From Boswellia sacra (taxonomy: Eukaryota > Streptophyta > Magnoliopsida > Sapindales > Burseraceae), in NCBI GenBank assembly GCA_013180625.2, contig SNVD02004742.1:124001-188000 (forward strand): 64,000 nt of DNA, read 5' to 3'. Position numbers and translations under genes: made by a program. A model generated the notes under the pieces. The model was not told the origin of the DNA. It saw nothing but the letters and a program-made list of their open reading frames with translations, and did no database searches. Below are positions 55,376-64,000 of this stretch, in pieces; position 1 is the stretch's first letter, and every line of letters starts with the position of its first letter.

Positions 55376-56745
55376 TGATAGGTACTTAATTATACATAAT
55401 TTTATATCCATTTCTCTATACGTCTTTGCTATATTACTTTCTATTTTTATGTTTTTGTGTTGTTTTGATGATTGTAGGAGTTTTGAAAGCATTTTCACTA
55501 AAGTGGAGCAAAGCCAATAATCCCACCTCTATTGGACCAATAACTTCTCAAGAATTTACTACACTAATTTACACTAAACTACATATCATGCAATATATGG
55601 TTCAAGAGCCCCAAAACTCTGGTTTCTAAAAAAATTTACGGTTCATCAATCGGACTTGTATATGAGAAATTATATGTAATTCAGTACAAAAATAGCAAAT
55701 CTGTAAATATGAGTAGCGAGAAGCTTTGAAATTGGACAGTTTGGCCCCTGAAGCTGACAGTTTGAAATTTTGTAATTTCTTGGATCTCTCCCCACTCAGG
55801 AGAAGCAATCTCTTCCCCTCTAGAAAATCCTCTCCCCTCTTCTGACGGTCAGAGTGACTGTTCGCGGTAGCTGAAAACTCGAGTCCATCGATTAGGCTCT
55901 AACAGTCTAGTTTTTCTTTCTCTCTTTTTAATTATGTTTAGTTTTATGCTTGTTATTGTATTTATTTCCATTATGTCTAGCTAAAGTATTTTCTGGTTAA
56001 GGGTGAATTCGAAACCCTAGACATGTTTTATGTAAATTAATTATTCAAATAATTATTATTAAATTCTCTAATTGAAGTTGTTTATGTTCTTTGGTAATTA
56101 AAGGTTATGATTAATTCTTATTCTATTATGGTGAATAACTAATTAGGACTTGAATGTTATCATTGTTAGGCTAGAAATCTTGATATGTAATTATCTTCAA
56201 TTTCTAATCATTAGTAACAAAATTGTGGTCGGATATTACAATCGGAGAATATAACCTAAGTTAAATAATCTAAGCTTATGTGCTTATTGCTTAGATCAAC
56301 CTATCTTTCATACCGTAATGCATCCATCAAATTAATTTGGAGAGCTTGTTCTAGGTTGTTCAATGGATATGATTAAATTAAGAGCTTATTTTATTTAATG
56401 ATAAAGTAAGGAAAGATTGGGATAACAGAGCATGTTGTTATCCACATTTAATAATTTCAATGTTTTAATTGAATGATAATTCTATAATTAATTTGTAATT
56501 GCATGTCTAATAGTGGAGAATGAACCTTTGACCAATTTATTTTTATTGCATTTTATTATTTTATTTAATTTAATGTATCGTTATTTATTTTTTTGCAATT
56601 TCATTTCCTTGATTAATCACACAAAACCTGCCTTTAATTTAATTGTTGTAATAAATTTAATTAGAATTAATCATCGTGGAAACGATATCTTACTTATTAC
56701 TTTATTACTTTTGCGACTAATTTACTTACTAGTTTTGAACAATCA
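55376..56745 (+). mobile_element. Family B Athila-like 5' LTR
   Basis: Runs TGATAGGTACTTAATTATAC...TTTGAACAATCA (1370 bases). It matches the split 3' LTR at 62065-62287 plus 63589-63945. Compared with that LTR, a block of about 40 bases holding the TATA box (TTTATAAATACGAG at 63785-63798) is missing near 55770-55785. Frames inside (55426-55629, 56513-56773) are not genes. Confidence 0.9.
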
Positions 56746-56775
56746 AGTTTTTGACGCCGTTATCGGAGATTGATT
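56746..56775 (+). promoter_or_regulatory. Primer binding site, family B
   Basis: AGTTTTTGACGCCGTTATCGG directly after the LTR end is a slightly mutated version of the TGGCGCCGTTGCCGG-type Athila primer site. Confidence 0.75.
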
Positions 56776-58787
56776 TTCTAATTGATTTGTTTTATTTATT
56801 TCTTGTTTTATTTAATTTTATTTTGTATTGTGTTTTGTGTTTTGTGTTTTTGTTTGTTGTGTTTTTATTTTCTTTTTATTGTTTCATAATTGTTCAATTA
56901 GTGTGTTTAGTTTATATTTCTGTTTAATTTGTGTATTGTTTGATTTGTTAGCGCATCTAATTGTTATTTTGGTTCGATATTCGTGTGTGCCAATTTTTCC
57001 TATCCCCCCTTTTTACTTATAATTTATTTATTTATTTATATATATTAAAAAAAGAAGTTGAAAAAAAAAACTCCCCTCCTGGTTTTCTTTTATTAGTGTA
57101 GTTATTATATTTACTTAAAATTTTTTTTATTGTTATTAGATTTCAGAATTTAAAAAAATTAAAAAAAAAATTATGCAGGATTTGAAATGGCGGCCAGCAA
57201 GCTCCTCCCTTCTCCGCCACGTCCAACCTTCCCCTCTCCAGTTGTGAATCTCCCCCACCATTAACTCCTCCTCACTTCATCGCACTAACCACCTCCATCT
57301 CCTCCGTTTTCGATCACCGATTTCCGGTCAGCCCGCCATCTTCATCAACTCTTCGCCACCCGATTAACCAAAGACCAGCCCACCTCCACCGTGAACGATC
57401 TGCCTCTCCCTCACTCGATCAACCTCCTTCACCCAACAACCATTCTCACTTCTCTGATCTTTTCCAATCAAGAACACCACATCGATCTGCCATCCTCCAC
57501 CTCCCAAGCAACCAAACTACACCCTCACACCGTGAACCTTTCTCCCCTAGCTACGACACCGTGAAACACCTTTCTCCGCCACCACTCCTCCCGATTTGCC
57601 TCTCCCTCTCTCGCTCAATCTCCACCAGCCTCCACCGATCTGAACCGAGAGCATCACAAGCTCCACCTCTCGGCTTCTCCTCCTCCTCACTTTCTGGCCC
57701 CTTTTTATCATTTTTTTTCTTCTGATTTGCACCACCCAAATTCCTTCTCCAGTAATTGATTTTTTTTTAAAACAAAAGCAGTTGATTTATTAATATTTGT
57801 GTAATTGTTGGTGGAAATCGGATAGAAATTAGAATTTGTTGTGTAATCGTGACTATTGAGGTTTGAAGTGAAGTATTGAAAATTGATTCTCCTTTTTGTG
57901 ATTAATTAGTGAAGATTGAGATAATGAATGTGAGATTGACTAGATTTGGATTGTCCTGGAGTTGGAATTAAGATTTGTTAGGTATTTGAAGTGTGTTACA
58001 ATGATTGTAAATTTGAGCTTGGTTGGGATTGAATTGAAGTTGAAAGTGTAGAGAATATTGACTAGTAATGAAAATTTGTTGAAAGTTTGGTGAGATCATT
58101 GAAGATTTGGAATGATCTACAGATTTTTATCTTATTTTTTATGATATCAGAGTTGGTACAAAAGGATTCTCGGAGGAACCGTGTGGAAATTTTCCAAGAG
58201 GGGTGTATGTGCAAAATTTCTAAGCTGGATAATTCTGCCGGGAGCTATCGGCCGCAAACAATTGCATTCGCTTTGTTGACATCAAGTTTTGAATGAAATT
58301 GTTAGTATGCTGGTATTCCGGAATTTTACTTGATTTATATTTTTGTGGCATTGCTTGTTTATCTCTATTTTATTTTGAATTTATTTTCTTTTTACTTAAA
58401 TTCTTAGTAGTTGTTTTTGAGTGATTGCATATTAATTGTAGATGTTAGTTTGTTTTGTTTTATTTTTCTATGGATAGATTTGCCATATATTTTATTTTCT
58501 TTTCTTTTAAGTTTCTTTTAAATTTTTATTATTATTTCTTCAATTCTTGGGATAGTAAAATTTTGTTAGATCTATTTTTTGTTTTAATTTTTACTTGTGT
58601 TCAGGCATTTAAGTCCAATAAATTGTTGGACCAATGATTCAAGCGAATTAAGGGATGCATTGAATTTTCAAATTTCAAACCAAGTGAGTCGTTCACAGTT
58701 TTTCCACCTTCACCACCAGAATTTGATTGTGCTCAACACACTTCCCTCCCATCCTCCAATTGTTTTGTCAAATTTGAACCAAAAGAG
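56776..58787 (+). other. Family B leader with a C-rich island
   Basis: About 2 kb of leader. 57180-57735 is strikingly C-rich (Pro/Ser/Thr-like codons in several frames) in otherwise very AT-rich DNA. It begins after an AG (TTATGCAG) and contains ATGGCGGCCAGCAAGCTCC at 57188, so it may be a captured 5' exon or UTR of a host gene. No frame is open for long. The remainder is AT-rich, with a frame at 58087-58296 of no known family. Confidence 0.5.
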
Positions 58788-60199
58788 ATGACGGCACAAA
58801 AGAATAAGACTCTTAGGGAGTTAGCAACTCCAGATCTTGATCAACCATTGATATGCTTTGAATATCCTAACTCTGAGGTGCCTTTTAAACTTAAACCTGG
58901 ATTTATTCGTCTCTTACCCATATTTTGTGATTTTGTAAGAGATGATCCCAATATGCACCTTAGGGAATTTCATGTGGTGTGTTCGTGTATGAATCTGATA
59001 GGTGTTTCTGATGTGCAAATTAAGTTGAGAGCTTTCCCATTTTCCTTAATATAATCGGCAAAGGAATGGTTCTACTATCTACCACCAGATACTATCACCA
59101 CATGGAATGAGATGGAGAAACTCTTCTTGGAGAGGTACTTTCTTGCTTCTAAGGTTGCAAGCATTAGAAAAGAGATTTGTGGTATTCAACAATACAATGG
59201 AGTCACTTTATGAGTATCGAGAGCGATTTATAAGGATACGTGCTAGCTGCCCTAATCATCAATTTAGTTATCAACTCCTCATCCAATTCTTTTATAAGGG
59301 TTCACACGAATGGAGAGAAGCATGATTGATGTTGCTAGTGGAGGAGCACTATTTGATAAGACAACTGAAGCTACAAGGAACCTAATTGCAAAGATGGCAG
59401 TTAACTCCTATCAATTCAATAGCCATTATGAGCCACCACCACCAGGGAAACTGAATGAGGTAAGTACATTTAACATTGAATAACAAATTACTCAACTCAC
59501 TTCTCTTGTGAAACAAATGGTTGTAGGAAATATGCAGCATTCATATGTATATGGAATATGTTCAACTATGGAGCATCCAACTGACATGTGCCCAACTTTG
59601 CATGAAGGAGATTTGGAATGTGATTATGCTATGAATGGGATACTAGGACAACCAAGGTAACAACCTCTCTAAGCCCAATCACAACTAGATTCACAAATTT
59701 CAGGTACGTCTCTTGAAAACATTGTTAAAGCACTTACTCCTAACACAATGCAAGTTCAACAAGAATTTCAGGTACGTCTCTTGAAAACATTGTTAAAGCA
59801 CTTGCTCCTAACACAATGCAAGTTCAACAAGAAACTAGGGCAAGTTTTCAGAAGTTAGAGAATCAATTGGGCCAATTGGTTGCTGCAATGAGCAAATTAA
59901 AAGCTCAAGGCTTGGGAAAATTGACTTCTCAAATGATGATCAACCCAAAAGAGAATTCTAGTGTAATAACATTGAGAAGTGAAAAACAATTGGAGACTCC
60001 ATCGAAGGAGTCAAAAGCTGATAAGGAAAGTGTTGAAAAGCAATCAACTTATGAAGAGAGTGATATCATTTGCACCATGAACAACACATCATCTTCCATG
60101 GTAAGTCTTAAAATTTTTTCTTTTTCTTATCTTCTTCTCCATATTTTCCAATTGAATCTGCAAAGTCAAAGAAGGCGAAGCAGGAAAAGAAAGAGTTAG
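58788..60199 (+). pseudogene. gag: Family B gag, broken
   Basis: Starts MTAQKNKTLRELATPDLDQP. Gag features: FKLKPGFIRLLPIFCDFVRD, VQIKLRAFPFSL (stop at 59052), WFYYLPPDTITTWNEMEKLF, a frameshift near 59145, and then ASIRKEICGIQQYNGVTLYE. A decayed zinc knuckle follows (GICSTMEHPTDMCPTLHE, about 59560-59605), where the first Cys of the usual motif is Tyr. Then comes a helix (FQKLENQLGQLVAAMSKLK, 59850-59905). A 68-bp tandem duplication at 59696-59831 shifts the frame again. Gag of this form is typical of Athila. No pol follows. Confidence 0.85.
59696..59831 (+). repeat. 68-bp tandem duplication in family B gag
   Basis: The unit AATTTCAGGTACGTCTCTTG... occurs at 59696-59763 and 59764-59831 with one difference (ACTTACTCC / ACTTGCTCC). 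68 is not a multiple of three, so it breaks the gag frame. Confidence 0.9.
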
Positions 60200-62064
60200 A
60201 GACTTTTTACAAGATTGAGGTGAAAGAGAATATGGAGTGGAAACCTATTGTGATTTCTTCCATTCTCACAATTAAGCAACAAAGAGAAAAGTTGCCTTAA
60301 TGGCATTTTTTTTTTTTACCATGGTAAATCACTCTATGTTTGCAGAGATTTTTAGTGTGACTCCCATTTTTCAAGATTAGGTGGCACTTTTCTTTTTCAT
60401 ATTTTCCATTTTCATTTTTACTAACTAATTCGTATTCTTTTTTGTTTCTATTGTGTGAGTTTTAATGGCTTTGTATCTTGTTTTGTTTCTTGTGTTCGAA
60501 CAATGGTATATAGGCTGCAAACCTTATGTTTGCGGACTTCTGGTCCTAAGGATTGTTGAAATAGACAACCATGACTTAGGTTTAACAACGCCATGTACCT
60601 TTGGTCTCTTATGTTTTGTGGGCCAATGATAAGTCAATGATTGAATTGAGAATAACTCTTAGAAAATGATAAATAATGGATATATCTTTGTGCTTAAAAT
60701 GCTTGTTGGTTTTTGCTTTGCTTTTCATTCCTTGAACATCATTGAGCACGTGGCCATAATCAAAGAATTATTTGTTTAATTAGAGAAGGTTTATGTTATT
60801 TAAATGTTTCATAAGGTTTTAATGAATTCTAGAATTTGTTTGATTATCACTTCAGGTGAAATCCTAGACTACACAACATTAAGGAAATGAGTTAGGCTAT
60901 CTTTGAATCGTTTGAGCCTTTTCTATCCAACCTTTGAATGAAATTAATCCTTAGTTACCCCTTTAAGCTTATTTAAGCCTTTTTCTTTGTCAACTAACTA
61001 AAATATTTCCCGACCTAAATGAATTTTTTCAAATAGTTTGTCCCTCATCCATGAGCATGTAGATCATTCAAGAGTACAATTTGAGTTATGCTATGGTTTT
61101 GGGAAGTTCAAGGAAGTTGAGTGGTGTAGTAAGTAATGAAAGTGACTTCTTTGTTTAACCTAAAAAAGAAAGAACCTCTATCATGTACTTACACATTCAG
61201 GACAATGTTTTGTTTAAGAGTGGGGGAGAGGTGGTCGAAATTTCCAAAAAAAAAAAGAATAATAATGAAAAAAATTGAGAAAAAGAAAATAAAGAAGAAG
61301 AAGAAGATATCTATGCCTTTAAGTGTACGAAAAAAGAATGAAACAACTAAGTGTGGGGATGTCGTTTCTTTTGTTTTATAAAAATAAAAAGATAAAGTGT
61401 TGTAAATAAGCTTGGGGGAGTTGCTGGGTATACCGTACAAAATTTATGTTATGGGGTTGAGTTTTGCACAATCTTGAATGATTTGTATGTTTTTGGGTGT
61501 TTTAAGCTAAAATATTGTCCTTCATCATACCTTCATCCTTTTCAAACGTTACAAGCTTAATAAAGTTCTATTTGATCCTTAATGTTGTGTTTGTCTACAT
61601 TAGTGGAGAGTGATTTGAAAAGCAAGCCTATAGAGTTCACTGTGTGCTTTTTTTCATTATCAAATGTGATTCGCTTGTATGCATAAACTCATCCGCGTTA
61701 CAAGTGATTAAGTCAGAATGGCTATACACACACACACACAATCGAGGAATTGAGGTAAAGTGAAAATTGTTTTGAAAGATGAAATTCATGATCAAGTGTA
61801 TAATTTTGAAATTTTCCTTGAGTTGTAATTAAATGCAATGTCTGAGGCCTATTTGAAAGTTAAGCTATATCACTATTTTTGTTGTGTCTTGTGATTTGTT
61901 GTCCCTTTCCTTTCTTTGAGTCTAAGGTTATTCAGTCTAAGTATGGGGGATTTGAATTTTCTTGTTCATCATGTTTTTGTGTTCGTGTTTCTATTTAAGT
62001 TTAGCTTTGCTTTTGTATCATTTAAGTTTGCTTGAAGACAAGCAAAGGGAAATGTGGGAGAATT
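60200..62064 (+). other. Family B 3' internal region; pol absent
   Basis: A short pol-linker-like remnant (ENMEWKPIVISSILTIKQQR) ends at 60297. After it I find no protease, RT, RNase H or integrase. There is only noncoding DNA with the Athila-like AGGACAATGTTTTGTTTAAG and GTGGGGGAGAGG purine tract (about 61200-61230), a CA repeat at 61725-61741, and GCAAAGGGAAATGTGGGAG (polypurine tract, 62042-62060) just before the 3' LTR. Frames at 61136-61381 and 61189-61440 are low-complexity shadows. Confidence 0.8.
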
Positions 62065-62287
62065 TGATAGGTACTTAATTATACATTATTTTGTATTAAT
62101 TTCTCTATACTTTTTTGATGTAATCCTTGGTATTTTTATGTTTTTGTGTCGTTTTGATGATTGTAAGAGTTTTTAAAGCATTTTCACTAAAGTGGAGCAA
62201 AGCTAGTAATTCCACCTCTATTGGGCCAATAACTTCTCAAGAATTTACTGAACTAATTTACAGCAAACCACATATCATGTGATACAC
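62065..62287 (+). mobile_element. Family B 3' LTR, left part
   Basis: TGATAGGTACTTAATTATAC... matches 55376-55600. It is split at 62288 by a family A solo LTR and continues at 63589. Confidence 0.9.
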
Positions 62288-63588
62288 TGACACATCCGAA
62301 AAAGGATTATCTCTCAAGTATAGGAGTGTCGAAGTAATAAACCCGGTGAGACCGGGGTCGATCCACGAGGAAAGGGATTTTAGCGCTCAAACTATAAGGT
62401 AAGCAAATATAATATGAATAATCAAGATGATATTGACAAAAGGTGGTTAAACCATCCATGAAAATAGGAGGTAAAACCTTCCATAGCAAATAAAAGAGCA
62501 ATTTCAATAAATAAGAATAATTAAAGTACAAAAGTAAGAGGAATTAACACAATAATAATGAAAGTTAAGGTTAGGGGATCCACCTTTGATATATCAAATA
62601 AGGATAAGTAGCCCGTTTTAGTTATATGAATTATATTTGTTTCGTTATCAATATTTATACCACGTCTTGTAAATGGGTTCAAGCATCTAATGTGTCAGTC
62701 ACCATATGTCTACAATAGATCAAGACCTCCACTTTACGAGTGGTGATTGATTAAGAAAATAAATATAAATAATATAAAATAAATAACACAAGACTATGTT
62801 TGTTAAGCACATGTCAAGGGTTAGAAACTCCTTATTCTCATATCAAGGGTTTCACCCTTTCACCTTAGCAAAAGAGAATTTTAGCAAGACATTATAAAAG
62901 AAAGAAAACAAATTGCAAAAAGAAGATTTATTAATAACATAAAAATACAAGAGAGAAAAACACAATAACAAGTGATACTAGCCAAGGCCAAGATGCCCTA
63001 ATGGGTCACAAGACACCTCTATTTACAGATACATTCAGGGACAAACTTGTCAAATTAAAAAAGAACATTTGTCAAATATTTTGTTGACAATTAGAGTAAT
63101 TAGGTGAACCAACTTTGACCACCACTTTTGACATTGAATTATTGAGAATTTTGGTTACATGTCTCCATGAAAGTTGTAGATATTTCTCTCAGCTTTCTAG
63201 AACATCTTAATTCATACGATTTGGATACGTATTTTGAGAGATATGGTCAAAATATTGAGGCATGGTCAGGCTGGGCTGAAACTATAGCTAGGTTCACTTC
63301 AAGCCCATTTTTGGTCCACTAAGAGCCCGAATTTGATGATACTTATGAAATACAATCTTGTAGATAATTTAATAAGCTTTTTAAAACATTATGATTTGCA
63401 CCATTCTGATCTATAAATAGAAATTTATGCCCATTTTACCGAACCTCTATCAAAATTGAAATTAAGAGAAAGTTAATTCAAAAGATGTAAAGACTACAAA
63501 TATGCTTAAGTTGAGGAATTTAATGATACTATTAATGCAATATGATGAATTAAGTTCTTATTAAGCATACATATTTAAGTGTTCATCA
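62288..63588 (-). mobile_element. Solo LTR of family A, minus strand, with target duplication
   Basis: Runs TGACACATCCG...AAGTGTTCATCA (1301 bases), the reverse complement of the family A LTRs, flanked by a perfect 5-bp duplication, TACAC (62283-62287 and 63589-63593). The TATA box is changed (reversed, CTATTTACAGATAC near 63021). No internal sequence is present. The frame 62307-62531 is LTR sequence, not a gene. Confidence 0.95.
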
Positions 63589-63945
63589 TACACCATTAGA
63601 AAGCCCCGAAATTTTAGTTTCTAAAAAAATATTACTTGTTCATGAATCAGACTTGTATATGAGAAGTTATATGTAATTTAGTACAAGAAAGGCAAATATG
63701 TAAATATGAGTAGCAGGAAGCTTTGAAATTGGACAGTTTGGCCCCTGAAGCTAAAGTTTAAAATTTAATAATTTCACCCCTGCTTTATAAATACGAGAAA
63801 AACTTCATTTTCTTGTATCTCTCCCCATTCAGGAGATGCTAGAAAATCCTATCCCCTCTTGTGACAGTCAAAGTGACTGTTTGCGGCAGTCGAAAACTCG
63901 ACTCCATCGATTAGGCTCTGACAGAGTCTAGCTTTCTTTTTCTCT
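63589..63945 (+). mobile_element. Family B 3' LTR, right part
   Basis: Resumes with TACACCATTAGAAAGCCCC and follows 55590-55925. It contains the TATA box TTTATAAATACGAG (63785-63798) that the 5' LTR lacks. It is cut at 63946 by a CACTA element. Confidence 0.88.
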
Positions 63946-64000
63946 CACTACAACAAAAAAGCGTTTTTGTGTCGGCCGAAAACTGACACATATCAGAATA
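63946..64000 (+). mobile_element. CACTA-like element 3, left terminus
   Basis: CACTACAACAAAAAAGCG followed by TTTTGTGTCGGCC and AACTGACACA, a terminus of the same type as at 6301 (CACTACAACAAAATAG.., TTTTGTGTCAC). The rest lies outside the window. Confidence 0.75.

Noticed and set aside
1..64000. tRNA, rRNA or other structured RNA genes
   Set aside because: No cloverleaf, rRNA-like or snRNA-like stretch was recognised on either strand by eye.

Overview
The window is AT-rich plant nuclear DNA, most likely from a eudicot with many transposons; the species could not be identified. The basis is the repeat content (Ty3/gypsy elements of the Athila and Tat type, CACTA and hAT DNA transposons) and plant gene fragments with GT..AG introns. 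I found no intact host gene. Almost everything is nested, broken or rearranged mobile DNA.

Layout. 1-2529: right part of a CACTA-like element, inserted in a minus-strand LTR of Athila-like family A. 2530-6300: that LTR and the 3' half of a minus-strand family A copy, including a decayed LOG-like (cytokinin-activating enzyme) pseudogene. 6301-12123: left end of a second CACTA-like element, followed by exon-intron fragments of two host genes, a BRIZ2/BRAP2-like gene (7390-8661) and a UPF3-like gene (9438-11451). 12124-12572: fragment of the family C LTR. 12573-30001: compound family A element in the order LTR1, internal, LTR2, shortened internal, LTR3. The first internal region is nearly complete: gag, protease, RT, RNase H, integrase, then two unusual extra genes. 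These are a 182-aa basic zinc-finger protein resembling the nucleic-acid-binding proteins of flexiviruses, and an intronless LOG-like gene behind what looks like its own small promoter. A complete solo LTR of family C (26333-28097, TSD AAAGA) sits in the second internal region.

30002-32228: remnants of Tat-like retrotransposons in both orientations, with a gag fragment and two primer-binding-site-like sequences. 32229-36015: complete but defective hAT element with a perfect 8-bp TSD, a broken BED-finger transposase and a subterminal minisatellite. 36024-38459: noncoding Tat-like DNA. 38460-41200: antisense plant-mobile-domain (PMD) pseudogene. 40658-52666: five-unit tandem array of about 2.45 kb per unit. 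Each unit fuses the start of the PMD gene to the first 304 bp of a Tat-like LTR. 52363-54105: the complete LTR that ends the array. 54106-55375: further Tat-like remnants. 55376 to 63945: non-autonomous Athila-like element (family B) with gag but no pol; its 3' LTR holds a solo family A LTR (62288-63588, TSD TACAC). 63946-64000: left end of a third CACTA element.

Most interesting point: family A appears to carry a post-pol cassette of (i) a virus-like basic zinc-finger protein and (ii) a LOG-like cytokinin riboside 5'-monophosphate phosphoribohydrolase. The LOG part is recognisable in three copies in the window, so it belongs to the element family and is not a chance neighbour. If any copy is expressed, the element could influence host hormone state and possibly host silencing. 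That functional reading is inference: the LOG copies here are all broken. The PMD tandem array, whose outer junction and internal duplication both lie at 5-bp microhomologies, is the second notable structure.
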